This document shows, in pieces, positions 21,129-41,025 of a stretch of 64,000 nt of DNA. This DNA comes from Saccharum officinarum (taxonomy: Eukaryota > Streptophyta > Magnoliopsida > Poales > Poaceae): the NCBI GenBank assembly GCA_020631735.1, contig CM036215.1, positions 17,386,346 to 17,450,345 of the forward strand. Reading direction: 5' to 3'. The notes under the pieces are model-generated. The model was not told the origin of the DNA, searched no databases, and saw only the letters and a list, made by a program, of their open reading frames with translations. The number at the start of each line of letters is the position of its first letter. Within the stretch, counting starts at the first letter, position 1. A program made the translations under genes and the position numbers.

Positions 21129-22355
21129 AATAGTAAAATGAAGTGCCTTGTACATTTTATAAGAAATAGCTGAATCTGATTCGTCAAAACTTTATTCCAA
21201 ATCCTAAATGCCAAGAAACTGTCCCATATAAAGAATAAAAAAAAGAGTTTCAGTATATTGTAACAAAGAAAAGCAGGAAATATCTTGACATCAGAGAACA
21301 GAAGCCTAAGCCTCAGACTATGCCTAGCTTCATCAATCAACTACTAGACGCTTAGCAAATATGTAGGATTTGCATGCTCGTCAAAAAACAAGTCCCCACT
21401 TACCATAAATATTTCTCAAGTACGTCAAGAAAGGCTCCAGTTTTTACTTCCATGCACAAGCAAGTTATTAAAAAAAAACATACAATGAATGGGGTCTGGG
21501 GCTGCTCAATCAGATTGTTCGGGCAAGCTTCAAAAACCCAGACAGAGATCAAATTGAGGAACTCAAGATTAATAGAAGCAGACTAGTAACTAGTATGGTG
21601 AAGATTATGCCTAGTTGGAAACTATTCAATGGTCTCAAGTACAAGTCCATTAATCATATATGTTAGCCCATTGCACAAGAATAACTACTGGCCACTTCCA
21701 GCATTAATATTTGAAAAGATGATAGCAAAAAGAACTACAAATCATGACAAATACAAGAGATCTTTTCTCAAGAATTTGTAATCAAACACAAAAGTTCCAA
21801 CATTTTTAATTAATTAAGACTGACTTGATTAAGTGCTCCTATGGTAGATGACTAGGGCAGGCGAATACCAATCAAATCCACCAGTGCGATGTAGATTTAT
21901 CAGATAAATCCAGTGTTAGCTAGAGTATAAACTAAGGAATGGTTAACAATTTTGGAATATGTGATCTAAAAACAAGTCCTAAAGCTGGTACAGTATCATG
22001 TAGATTCTTATTATAGTACAGGAACTTGTTCTACCACAGAAACAGAAAACAGGGTTAAGAGTAGATCTTACACAAGAAAGGATGACTATTAAACATCAAA
22101 TCTACCAACATGTCGTTATGTTCAAGGTAAGCAATAACATCAAATTCTCCTTACACATAGAACAGTGGAGCAGGATCTTACAAGATGAGTTAACTTAATC
22201 ATAACACAAATATACAAACTATGTCATATTACAATATTATGAGAATTTACAAGAGCATAAATAAAGATGTACAGTGACCTGCGAGGTGCTTTCAAGTGGC
22301 TCACAGAGATGCAACCAATACTGCCCAAAGGTCATATTCCCTTCAAGGTGGATTG

Positions 22356-22366
22356 CTATATAAAAG
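22356..22366 (+). promoter_or_regulatory. Candidate TATA box of the MADS gene
   Basis: CTATATAAAAG lies about 135 bp upstream of the ATG at 22499, suitable for a transcription start near 22390 with a leader of roughly 100 bases. Whether the transcript begins here cannot be seen from sequence. Confidence 0.45.
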
Positions 22367-22378
22367 CAGGCCGTGTCA

Positions 22379-22399
22379 ATGCATGTGTATTCGACTTGA
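22379..22399 (+). other. Possible short uORF in the MADS leader
   Basis: ATG CAT GTG TAT TCG ACT TGA encodes MHVYST and stops 100 bases before the MADS ATG. It is only relevant if transcription starts upstream of it, which is uncertain given the TATA position. Confidence 0.25.
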
Positions 22400-22498
22400 G
22401 AGGAAAGCAAAGTCAGTATATGTTTGCCACAAGTGCCATCTCTGCAACTTGAATCTGCAAGGTCAATCAAAACTGTAGGTGCAGTCAGTGAGAAAACA

Positions 22499-30375
<7,877 letters not shown>

Positions 30376-30824
30376 TTGTTCTGGCATAATGTTATTTGGT
30401 GTGTTTGTTTGTATGACACACATGTATTGATATTTTCACCATTCAGGTTTCAGACAGCATGTTTGTATTGAATAACATTTGAATTCAACGGTACTGTATT
30501 CTGGCTTGTTTTCTCAGGTATCCCCGGTTTGCTGAGACTACTACTTTGCAATCCAATTATCTTATCTCAGTGTGCAGAAAAACTTTAAGCACCTGGCAGG
30601 CAAATATTTTCTACTGCTCCATACAAAAATGAAAACATTTGAAATCCTCTGTTTAGTCCTCTCCCTGAACTTCCATCGAAATGCTTCGTGCGAATTCACA
30701 GCGTTATGATGTTGATGAAAATTCCAAGGTATATGTTAAGAAGCAGCAAGACAGGTGCGAGGAATATACAGAAAAACAAGTGCAAATTTAAGAGGGGGGG
30801 AGATGGGCACCTTGGGCGGGTCGA

Positions 30825-31232
30825 TCACAGCAGCGCAATAAGGACGAATAGCAGGAGCGCGGCAACAAACGAGTACTTGATGGCGGCGGCGAAGATTGCC
30901 GCGGAGATGAGCGCGAGCTGCAGCAGCAGCGAAGCGCCAGCCCATGCGAGCGCGCCCGTGAGCACCACCGCCGCGGCGTTGGCGGGGTCCGGGGACAGCA
31001 GCTCGCCCCAGCGGATCTCCGACAGCGCCGGGAGCGACGGGGCTCGCCGCTCCTTCTCCCCCTCTGCCGGGGGCCCGCCGTCACCGTTGCCGCGGGAGGC
31101 CGCACGGGCCACCGTGAGGCGGGGGATACGCGGGCAGAGGGAGCAGGAGGCCGGGGCGACAGGTCTGGGGTGGGCGACCACGAGGCGGACGGGGAGGGCG
31201 TGTGGAACTAGGGTTCCGGCGTGTGCCGCCAT
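30825..31232 (-). CDS. Small plastid-targeted membrane protein (RIQ/DUF1118-like, tentative)
   Basis: A single-exon 135-residue frame starting at the ATG at 31232-31230 (context GCCGCCATGG on plus). An ATG five codons upstream is also in frame, but the second start gives a better transit peptide (MAAHAGTLVPHALPVRLVV, Ala/Arg/Ser/Pro-rich, few acids). The acidic linker (about 48-65) is followed by SEIRWGELLSPDPANAAAVV (about 73-92) and about 45 hydrophobic residues with two membrane spans separated by IKYSF, ending FVLIALL. As I recall, a C-terminal IRWGELLSPDP plus two-helix layout resembles DUF1118 proteins such as Arabidopsis RIQ1/RIQ2, grana-located thylakoid proteins involved in photoprotection. 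The family call is from memory; the plastid membrane nature is visible. It converges on the MADS gene with 450 bp between stops. Confidence 0.7.
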   Translation of the reverse strand: MAAHAGTLVPHALPVRLVVAHPRPVAPASCSLCPRIPRLTVARAASRGNGDGGPPAEGEKERRAPSLPALSEIRWGELLSPDPANAAAVVLTGALAWAGASLLLQLALISAAIFAAAIKYSFVAALLLFVLIALL

Positions 31233-31287
31233 GGAAGGGAGGAGCACAAGCGAACAGAGCAGAGCAGCAGAGGGGGTGGGTGGATGA

Positions 31288-31293
31288 CACGTG
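31288..31293. promoter_or_regulatory. G-box CACGTG upstream of the plastid protein gene
   Basis: A perfect CACGTG palindrome in GACACGTGC lies 56 bp upstream of the minus-strand ATG at 31232. G-boxes of this type bind bZIP/bHLH factors and are common in light- and ABA-regulated promoters; its use here is inferred. Confidence 0.4.
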
Positions 31294-31440
31294 CGTATCT
31301 GGAGGCTCGTTTCATCCGTTAGATCTGTAATCGACGTTTTGGGATCGATTGCGCTGGAAAACTGTTAGCCGTGGCTGTGGGAGAGGGAAAAAAATAAAAA
31401 ATAAAAAAATCGGACTGTCCTTGTGTGCAGCTAGGCCCCT

Positions 31441-31690
31441 GAGGTTCTAGCAGTGTGTTTAGTCGTGAAAAGTCGGTGAAAAGTTACTGTATCATTTTTC
31501 GTTTTTATTTGACAAAATTTCTCCAACCACAGACTAATTAGGCTTAAAAGATTCGTCTCGACATTTACAAACAAACTACGCAATTAGTTATTTTTTTACC
31601 TACATTTAATGCTCTATGCATGCGTCTAAAGATTCGATGTGATGGGTGAAAGAGAAAATATTTGGGGTATGCATGGAAAGTGAACGGGGC
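31441..31690. mobile_element. Diverged GGCCTGTTTAGT-family MITE
   Basis: It shares the internal block of the MITE at 20529: GACTAATTAGGCTTAAAAGATTCGTCTCG and CCTACATTTAATGCTCTATGCATG. It begins near GTGTTTAGTCGTG and ends GTGAACGGGGCC, with degraded inverted repeats. It lies about 210 bp upstream of the plastid protein start and may bound that promoter. Confidence 0.75.
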
Positions 31691-32700
31691 CAGAGGCTCG
31701 CCAACGCCCGGACATTCGAATGGACGGGGAGTCGTGACATACGCGGCTGCAGTCATTTTTTCATGCAGTTTCGTAGGCCCACGTAGCCTGCGACATCCCA
31801 AACGTCACCATTATCGAGAAGAGAGGAAGGCCTGCGCCGCTCCGAACATCACCAAGATGGAGAAGCGAGGGAGGAGGAGACAGATGCCCAGCCAACGCCA
31901 AGAAAGGCGAGAAGGGAGATGCAACACCCGATCTATTTTTAAAACATTCAGATGCAACACTTGTAACTTACAACTAAAGGCGAATGAAACACTTAAAATA
32001 TGCATCTGAAATACTTGTAAAAACACATAAAATAACTATTGCAAAAAACATACACACATCCAAATAAAACACTTGCAAACAAATGTGTGAAGCTATGCAA
32101 CATCGAGACAAACACACTTCTAACATACGTTTGAAAAAACAGATGAAACATTGGGATCAAAAGCTTACAACATACATATATAACCACTGCAGCATATGAA
32201 ACATCTCGATCTACTTTTGCAACACTCATGTGAAACACTTGTACCATACCTCTAAAACATCTGAAACACTTGAAATAGACGTTTGCAACATAGCTTTCAA
32301 GCGCAATATCTATTTGTTGGTTGGACGAAAATAGAGGCTCGTCGACGCGGAGCTCAACGCTGGCGTAGAGCTCGATGCTACGGAATGACGCAGAGGTCGT
32401 TGGTGTGGAGCTTGTCGGCGGTACAGACCTCGACAGGGAACACGGCAGGCAGATGGAGCGCGACCGCAACGGGAGGTGCTAGTCTGGGTGGGGGCGCACG
32501 GCGCGAGCGGGGGCGACGTAAGCAGGGGCAACACGGGTGAGGGTGGGCTCCGTCCCGTGAGCAGGAGTGACGCAGAGCAAGCAGGCGACACGGACAGGGG
32601 CGGCGCGAGTAGGATCCATTCTGCAAGTGGGCGATGCGGGCAGGGTTCGTCCGTCCGGAAGGACACTTTATCAGGAGCATTGGCAGGCTGCTAGAGGCGC
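31691..32700. mobile_element. Unclassified element with GCAACAT/GAAACA repeats
   Basis: From about 31919 to 32300 the sequence is a degenerate series of GCAACA and GAAACA(C/T)TTG units at roughly 20-30-base spacing (GATGCAACACTTGTAACTTA, GCAACATCGAGACAAACA, and so on). A GC-rich part (32335-32700) follows with repeated GGGGCAACACGGGTGAGGG-like units. The same composition recurs at 62660-63480. Two unlinked copies indicate a repeat family; class and boundaries are unknown. Confidence 0.4.
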
Positions 32701-33299
32701 ATCTGCAAAAAAAATATTACTTATTCAGTCAAAAAATGCAATTCTCACATTTCAAGGAGCTAAAGAGTTTAAATTTCAACTTAAATTATATTAAAAATTA
32801 CTAACACCCGTGAGACAAATTAAATAACATTAGATTAGTTATATAATATATTTTCATAATAAATTTATTTGGAGACATAAATGCTAATACTATTTACTAC
32901 TCTCTCCGTCCTCAAAAGAATACAATTCTCGCTTTTTAAGAAGTCAATCGGTTTGAACTTTGACTTAATGCATATAAAAAAGTGCAAGCATTTATGATAC
33001 AAAGTAAGTACTATTAGCTCAGTTAGAGCAAGACTAATAATTGTCGGGTACCGATATTACGGTACCCATAAGACAGGAGTCAAAAGACATCAGCCTTGAC
33101 CCGCCTAAAATAATCATGAGCGCAGCTACGGCCTAGTCCGGCCCAACAGAGGAGGTCCCCTGGCTCGCCCGACCCCCTAGGAGAGCGTTCTACCTCGCTC
33201 GACCTCTAGGGGTTGGATCCACTCTTAGGAGTGGAGGAAAGATCCCGAAAAGGGCCCGTGCCGCCTCAACCTCCACGAGTGCACGCCCCCTAACACAAA

Positions 33300-33443
33300 A
33301 AGGAAAGCAGGTACGCTTCCCACGCCCTGTAACCGTGATGGGTCATCTCTGTGAGCAGGGATGCTTCCCACGCCCTGCAACCGTGACGGGTCATCCCCGT
33401 GGGCAGGAATGCTTCCACGCGGCTTGCGATTGTCACGGGTCAT
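33300..33443 (+). repeat. 48-bp tandem repeat in the solo LTR
   Basis: Units begin GCAGG(T/G/A)A(C/T)GCTTCC and contain CCGTGA(T/C)GGGTCATC(T/C)C(T/C)GTG. Two full copies and part of a third precede the copia element; the rest of the third and a fourth follow at 47291-47355. The copia element inserted in the GTCAT of the third copy. Confidence 0.85.
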
Positions 33444-35675
33444 TGAAAGTCCCTAGTTTGGTTTTGGCTAATTGATGAAACCTAGGACTAACCTTTGTAT
33501 CTAAGTAGATGATTTAGATAAAGGTGGTTATTGAATATGAGACATGACATTGACTCATGTGACCAAAATGATGAAGACCAAGATGATGCTTGGCTCGATG
33601 GATCGGTTGTGAGGGTGAAGGGCAAGTCGAGGCTTCGAAGCGAAGGACCATGCGATGGTGAAGCTTGAGCAAGACTTGGCGGCGACGGATCGATGCAACG
33701 GTGAAGAGCAAGTGAAGTTAAGGTCGATGGATCGAGACGGTCATGTGATGATATGAAGTGGGTCATATCTTTTGGAGAAACAAAATGGGCTCAAGGCAAA
33801 GGTATAACCATAGGGCCATTTTGTTTTGCACTCAAGACACCATAGAGGGTGTGAGTGGTTTAGGATCGATAGCCGAACTATTAAGAGGGGAAGTCTTATC
33901 GGTTATTCGATGCACGGGTGCCACTAGGTGAATTCATGAAGTGCATTGCATGTAGGGCCTAGTGAGCTAACTGGAAAACCTTCGAAAATATTTATGAAAA
34001 GGCTAACACACATGCACAAGGTGGTGATCACTTGTTGGTGTTGGCACATTTGCGAAGGCGATGAAGTTTGAGCGGTAGAGAGGGTTTGGGTCTCTCTCTC
34101 CCTCCCGCCGAGCTTGCGAGCGCGGGATTCAGGCGTTTTTGGGAACTTGAAATGCCTATTTTCCACTACGCCAGAAGTCGGAAATGAAACGGAGGTGAAC
34201 AGAGGTCATAGAGGTGACCGGACGCTGCACCGGACACGGTCATGGTATGACCGGACACGTCCGGTCAGTACAGCACAGACGCGGGTGTTAGGGTTTGTAA
34301 CCGGCGCGTCCGGTCACTCGCGGGACCGGCGCGTCCGGTCAGTCGCCCAGAAGGAACTGCGGTTCACGAGGACGATCGGACACGAGGCGCGTCCGGTCAC
34401 ACATGATCGGACGCATCCGATCGTTGAAGGAGCTTACTGGACCATAATCGGACGCGGCCACTGTCGCGTTCAGTCTTTGCGAGGGGTGTGTCCGGTCGTT
34501 ACTTCGCGGGCGCGCGAGTCAGTGCGATCGGCGCGTCCGGTCGTTCGAAGCGGCGCGTCCGGTCGTTTGACGGGCGCGTCCGGTCGTTGCCTGGGGCGCG
34601 TCCGGTCATTGGTTTGACCATTGGGGTCAGTGACCGTTGGAGGATCGGACGCGGTTGAACGCGTCCGGTCAGTTATGACCGACGCGTCTGGTTATCCCGA
34701 AAAGACCCAGTGAAGGGGTATAACGGCTCTATTTGGATGGGATGCTTATAAATACTTGTTGGCCGGCCCTTGGGGAGGTCTCTTGTGATTTCTAACATTC
34801 TTGTGCATCCTTTGAGCTAGAGCATCTCCTCCCACTCATCTCTCTTGCTTGATTGCAAATCAAAAGTGAGATTGAGTGATCCCAAAGTGCATTGCATAGC
34901 TTGAGGACATCTGGTGGCACTTGTGGGTGGTTTAGCCGGTGGATTTCTTGTTACTCTTAGAGAGTACCACTCCTAACCGGCTTGGGGATTGTTGGAGGCG
35001 TTGGCAAGAGAAGGTGATTGTTCTTGGCCACCTCCGGTTGATTGTAAGAGGTTCTTGTGCTTTTCTCGGCGGGACGCCAAAAGCAACTCTATTACATTGC
35101 GCGTGTCATTGAGTTACCTCACTTGAGAGTGGGGTCTTGCGGTGCCTTGCGGGGCATGCCTTGAGGGGCAAGTGACTTGAGGGTCACACCGAGGAACCAT
35201 CTAAGTGTTGGTCGACACAACCAGTGACGTAGCTTGTCGGTGCACAAGTGAATACCGGGTGAACAAAAATTTTGTGTCTCTTGTCTCCCGGTGATTGGTC
35301 TTCATATTGTGTTGTTGTCAATATTGATTGATTGTATATCATCTTGGTGATTGGCAACATCTTCACTACACCGTTGGTATAAGATACACAATCCTCTCTC
35401 TCGCATTTACATTTACTAGATTATCGTGTGTAGCTCTAGTGGTAGCCTTTGCTAGTGTTGTTAGCTTGCTCACTAGTGTAAGTTTAGTGACATAGCCCTT
35501 GTGTGAACTAGAGATCATAATCTACTAGACTTGTGGATAGGAGGCTTGCATCACAACCGTAGGCTAAGCAAAACTCGCTTTGCACCGTTTGTTATTCTAA
35601 CAAGTTTGCTTAGTGGTTCTTGTAGAATTTTTTTATAGGCTATTCACCCACCCTCTAGCCATCTAGGACCATACA
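33444..35675 (+). repeat. 5' LTR of the SIRE-type element
   Basis: Starts TGAAAGTCCCTAG and ends CTAGGACCATACA. TATAAATA at 34747-34754 is the probable promoter TATA box. The upstream U3 carries the CCGG/CGCG motif array at 34197-34690. Confidence 0.95.
34197..34690 (+). repeat. Array of GACCGGACGCG / CGCGTCCGGTC motifs in U3
   Basis: About twenty degenerate copies of an 11-base motif occur in both orientations (GACCGGCGCGTCCGGTCAC, GGCGCGTCCGGTCGTT, GATCGGACGCG), with irregular 10-40-base spacing, ending 55-60 bases upstream of the TATA box. The same array exists in the 3' LTR (split at 42975) and in the diverged LTR at 15575-17524. It is CpG-dense and partly palindromic. Confidence 0.8.
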
Positions 35676-35747
35676 AGTGGTATCGGAGCCGTGGTCACCG
35701 TTTTAATCAAGGCTTAACATCCTTCGGTGTGAAAAATAGCTCAAATT

Positions 35748-37796
35748 ATGTTCAATCATGTTGGGGGCAAGCCACCGTTCTTTGATGGTGTTAGTTCTTT
35801 TGCTCATTAGAAGAGAAAGATGACAATGTACCTTGGTTCTATTCATGAGAGAGTTTTGCAAGTCACCGACAATGACTTTGCTATCATTGATCCCGATCAT
35901 CTCACCGATGAAGATAGAGCAAATAGAACATGCAATAGAATGGCTCTCAATACACTTTACCATGGTATTGATATAAAAGTATTTGAGGGCATCAAGGACT
36001 TAGAATTGGCATATGAAGTATGGACAAGGTTGAGTGAAACATATGAGGGCACTAAGGTTGTGAAGAGTGCCAAGCTATATGGGCTCAAGAGTGAGTTTGA
36101 GAACTTCAAGATGAAAGAAGAAGAAACAATCTTAGAGATGTTTCATAGATTGCAAGTAATTGTGAATGATCTCAAGAGCTTAGGGCACAAGACACAAGAC
36201 CAAGATTTTTGCCACAAGTTCTTGTTGAACTTACCAAGAAAATTCAAAATGTTCATCATGATGTTACAAAGAGATGGGCTTGAAACAATGAAGCCTAATG
36301 ATTTGCTTGGAGAGGTATTAACATATGATAAGTATGATCAAGATGTTGATGAGAAGGAGAATGAGGAAGAAAAGAAGAAGATCGTGGCATTCAAGCCCAT
36401 CTCCTCCAAGGGCAAAGCTACCATCATTGAAGAAGAATAAGACAATAGTGAAGATGAAGATTATAAAATTGATGATGAGGCATTTGCTTTTGTAGTCAAG
36501 AAAATGGGTCACATGTTCATTAAGAGAAGAGGCTTCAAAAAGAGAAATGACAACTTCAAGAGCAATAAGCAACAAAGGAAGTGCTTCAATTGTGATAGCA
36601 CCGAACATCTTCAAGCCGAATGTCCCTATGACAAGAAGAAGAAGAATAAGAGGGGCAAGTTTGAGAAGAAAAAGAGAGAAGCCAAGATGACTTTCAAGAA
36701 GGGCAAGAACGGAGCCTATGTGGTCACTTAGGAAAGTGATGATGATGATAAAGAAGAAGAATCATCCAACAAGACTTTTGCTTCCATTGCTATCAATAAG
36801 AAGCCTTCACTATTTGATTCATCCTCTTCGTGCTTCATGGCCAAAGAAGCTAAGGTATTATATGATGAGAGTGATGATGAAAGTGAAATGGAATATGTTC
36901 ATGATAGTGATAATGATAATAATAATGATAATGAAAATGATGATGATGAACCAACTAAAGAACAACTATATGACTTGATGCAACAAACTAGAGACATAGC
37001 TATTGCCAAGAACAAGGAGTGTAAGAAGCTTTCAATAAAAGTAGCAATACTTGAGAAAGTTCTAGGTGAGCTTAAGACCACTCATGAGAGTCTAGTGGAA
37101 GACCATGAGGATCTTGGTAAAGCTCATTCCAAGCTTGAAAAGGCCCACTCACTGCTACTTGAGCAACAAGCAAAGAAGGAGGTTGTTGTATCATGTGATA
37201 TAGATGTTACATGTGATATAATTGATGAATCTTTTTATAAACCTATCATCATGATAAATGCTAACCCTTCTTGTAGCTCTTCATCCACCACCACCAACTC
37301 TACCTCCACTACTAGTGATGGTTTCACTTGTGATACCTCACTAATGGTTGAGAATGAGACTCTCAAGAGAGAGGTGGATGAGCTCACTCACGCCCTAGGC
37401 AAGGCCTATGGTGGTGAGGCCCACTTGCTTAAGTGCTTAGGTAGCCAAAGGTTCTCTCTTAACAAAGAGAGATTGGGCTATACCCCCAAGAAAGGCAAGT
37501 CGGCCTTTGCAACTCCAAAGCCTAGCTTTGTGAAGAGCAATGGTCGGTTTTGCAATAGATGCAAGCAAGTTGAGCACTTAGAGCATAATTATAATAAAAA
37601 GAACCAAAGCAAGAAATTTATTAATGCTATACCTTTTGATTCTTGCTATGTGCTTACCAAAGGTGTGAAGGGTGTGCAAGCTAAGTTTATTGGTACACCC
37701 ATTGTTGGCCCAAAGAAGAAGGCTATTTGGGTACCAAAGAGCTTAGTTACTAACCTACAAGGACCCAAGCAAAAATGGGTACCTAAGCTTCATTGA
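35748..37796 (+). pseudogene. SIRE-type Gag, nonsense-mutated
   Basis: One frame from ATG 35748 to TGA 37794-37796 with internal stops at 35808-35810, about 36438-36440 and 36729-36731. It contains the UBN2-type capsid region (LYHGIDIKVFEGIKDLELAY, VWTRLSETYEGTKVVKSAKL), a CCHC knuckle (CFNCDSTEHLQAEC, near 36590), acidic Asp/Asn-rich stretches (36850-36960), a coiled coil (LGELKTTHESLVEDHEDLGK), and a second CxxC...H motif (CNRCKQVEHLEHNYN) with its last Cys missing. Acidic and coiled-coil extensions are usual in SIRE Gag. Confidence 0.9.
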
Positions 37797-37811
37797 TTTG
37801 CTTGTAGGTCA

Positions 37812-40800
37812 ATTACAAAGCCGGAGGAAGTCATTGGATTATTGATAGTGGGTGCACTCAACACATGACCGATACATCAAGAATGTTTGACTCAATCAAT
37901 GATAATAATAGTGGTGTTGATTCTATCACATTTGGCAATAACAAGAAAGGCAAGGTTATTGGCTTGGGCAAGATTGCAATATCAAATGACTTGAGTATCT
38001 CCAATGTGTTGCTAGTTGAAAGCTTGGATTTCAATCTTCTATCCGTGGCACAAATATGTGATCTTGGTTACAAATGTATCTTTGGGGTTGATGATGTGGA
38101 AGTCATTAGTATGGATGGTTCAAATGTGGCATTCAAGGGCTTTAGATATGAGAATCTCTACCTAGTTGACTTCAATGCTAGAGAAACTTCTTTGACAACT
38201 TGCTTAATCTCCAAATCAAGCATGGGTTGGCTTTGGCATAGAAGGCTTGGTCATATTGGCATAAAACAATTGAAGAAGCTTACAACTCACAATCTTATCA
38301 ATGGTTTGAAAGATGTTGAATTTGAGAAGAATAAGCTTTGTAGTGCATGTCAAGCCGGGAAGCAAGTTGGAAGCTCACATCCAAAGAAGAGTACAATGAG
38401 CACATGCAAAGCATTTGATTTGATGCACATGGATCTATTTGGCCCAACAACATACTCAAGCATAGGTGGTAATAAGTATGGTTTTGTCATAGTGGATGAC
38501 TTCACAAGATTCACATGGGTATTCTTTCTTAGTGACAAAAGTGAAGTGTTTGACACCTTCAAGACATTTCTCACTAGAGTTCACAATGAGTTTGAGATTA
38601 GAATCAAGAAAGTGAGAAGTGATAATAGAAGTGAGTTCAAGAATACAAGAATTGAAGAACTTTGTGATCACTATGGCATTGGACATCAATTCTTGGCCAA
38701 GTACACTCCACAATCAAATGTCCTAGTTGAGAGAAAGAATAGAACATTGCTTGATATGGCTATATCAATGCTTCATGAGTACAATGTGAGTCAATCTTTT
38801 TGGGATGAAGCAATCAATACCGCTTGCTACTACATCAATAGACTATATTGTTATCCATTGCTAGAGAAGACCCCATATGAGCTACTTCATGGAAGAAAGC
38901 CCAATATTTCTTACTTTAGAGTGTTTGGTTGTAAATGCTATATCTTGAAGAAGGGCACTAGATTGGGAAAGTTTGACAAGAGATGTGATGAGGGGTTCCT
39001 ACTTGGTTATTCAACTACAAGCAAAGCTTATAGAGTTTGGAACAACTCAAGTGGCATTCTAGAAGAAGTCCATGATGTGCAATTTGATGAAACCAATGGG
39101 TCACAAGATGAAGAAGAGAATCTAAATAATGTTGGTGGAACTCAATTGGTGGAAGCAATGAAGAACATGGATATTGGAGACATTAGAGCAAAGCAAGTAA
39201 TTGATATTCAAGATGATGATAAAGATCAAGTGCTCAATTCTCCATTCAAGCTAGCTAGTGACTCTCAAGTGCAAGATCATGGTGCTAGTTCATCTCATCA
39301 AGATACATCAAGTGATCAACCAAGCTCAAGCAATCAAGTGCAAGTACTCCAACCACAACATGTTGCAAGAGATCACCCCATTGATAGTGTTATTGGTGAT
39401 ATTAGAAGTGGTGTGCAAACAAGATCAAGATTGGCTATGTTTTGTGAGCATGCATCATTTGTGTCAACCTTAGAACCAAAGAAAATAGAAGAAGCTTTGA
39501 GGGATGCCGATTGGATCATGGCTATGCAAGAAGAACTTAACAATTTCACATGAAATGATGTTTGGAAATTGGTAGAAAGGCCAAATGACTACAATGTGAT
39601 TGGAACCAAATGGGTGTTCAAAAACAAGCAAGATCAAGATGGCATTGTGGTGAGAAACAAAGCAAGATAGTTGCTCAAGGTTACACTCAAGTATAAGGTC
39701 TTGACTATGATGAGACATATGCTCCCGTGGCAAGATTGGAGGCAATAAGGATTCTTTTGGCTTATGCTTGTGCACACAACATCAAATTATATCAAATGGA
39801 TGTCAAAAGTGCATTTCTCAATGGGATCATCAATGAGTTAGTCTTTGTTGAGCAACCTCCTAGATTTGAAGATGACAAGAAACCCAACCATGTGTACAAG
39901 TTGAAGAAGGCTTTATATGGCTTAAAACAAGCACCTAGAGCATGGTATGAGAGGCTAAGGGATTTCCTTCTCTCTAAGGGATTCAAGATGGGCAAGGTTG
40001 ATACAACTCTATTCACCAAGAAGATTGGGAATGATCTATTCATAGTGTAAATATATGTTGATGATATCATCTTTGGATCAACTGATCAAGCTTATTGTGA
40101 AGAATTTGGTGCTATGATGGCCAAAGAGTTTGAAATATCTATGATTGGTGAACTTAGCTACTTCCTTGGTCTCCAAGTCAAACAACTGAAGAATGGGACC
40201 TTTGTGAGTCAAGGGAAATACATAAGGGACATGTTGAAGAAATTTGAAATGCAAGATGCAAAGCCAATTTCAACTCCAATGGGTACAAATGGCAATTTGG
40301 ATAGTGATTTTGATGGCAAAATGGTGAATCAAAAGGAATATCGGTCTTTGATTGGAAGTCTACTCTATGTCACCGCATCAAGGCCGGATGTCATGTTTAG
40401 TGTTTGTATGTGTGCTAGATATCAAGCCTCACCTAGAGAGAGTCATCTCACGGCCGCAAAGAGAATATTGAGGTACTTGAAGCAAACAAGAGATGTTGGA
40501 CTATGGTATCCTAAGGGGTCAAAGTTTGAATTGATTAGATATTTGGACTCCGACTATGGGGGTTGCAAGATCAATAGAAAGAGCACAAGTAGCACATGTC
40601 AATTACTTGGAAGATCACTTGTGTCATGGTCCTCAAAGAAACAAAATAGTGTGGCAATCTCTACCGCCAAAGCTGAATATGTGAGTGCGGGGAGTTGTTG
40701 TGCACAATTACTATGGATGAAATCAACTTTGAAGGATTATGGCCTCAACTTCAAGAATGTGCCATTGCTATGTGATAATGAAAGTGCAATCAAGATGACA

Positions 40801-41025
40801 CAAAACCCGGTTCAACATGGAAAAACAAAGCATATTGACATAAGGCATCATTTCATTAGAGATCATCAACAAAAGGGAGATATTGCCATTGAAAGTGTTG
40901 GCACCGATGATCAACTTGCCGATATTCTCACCAAGCCACTTGATGAAAAGAGGTTTTGCAAGCTAAGGAATGAATTGAACATTCTTGATTTCTTAAAAGT
41001 TGAATGCACCCCATCCACTTATTGA
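37812..41025 (+). pseudogene. SIRE-type Pol, frameshifted and nonsense-mutated
   Basis: It is in a different frame from Gag. Protease: WIIDSGCTQHMT (37840-37870). Integrase: LWHRRLGHIG with CSACQAGKQ, then HMDLFGPTTYSSIGGNKYGF, FVIVDDFTRFTWVFFL and SDNRSEF (catalytic residues largely kept). A TGA at 39551-39553 interrupts the start of reverse transcriptase, followed by a one-base loss near 39668 and a stop near 39693. The RT core continues (YQMDVKSAFLNGIINE, LKKALYGLKQAPRAWYERLR), then a TAA at 40048-40050 directly before the catalytic YVDDIIFGST. RNase H: STAKAEYVSAGSC, LLCDNESAIKM, TKHIDIRHHFIRD, ending with a stop at 41025. Confidence 0.9.

Noticed and set aside
22267..22478. 61- and 60-codon plus frames before the MADS start
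   Set aside because: They overlap the TATA box and leader, and lack similarity to any N-terminal extension of MIKC proteins.
30688..31287. 199-codon plus frame opposite the plastid protein
   Set aside because: Antisense shadow of the GC-rich minus gene; the minus frame has a transit peptide and two membrane spans.
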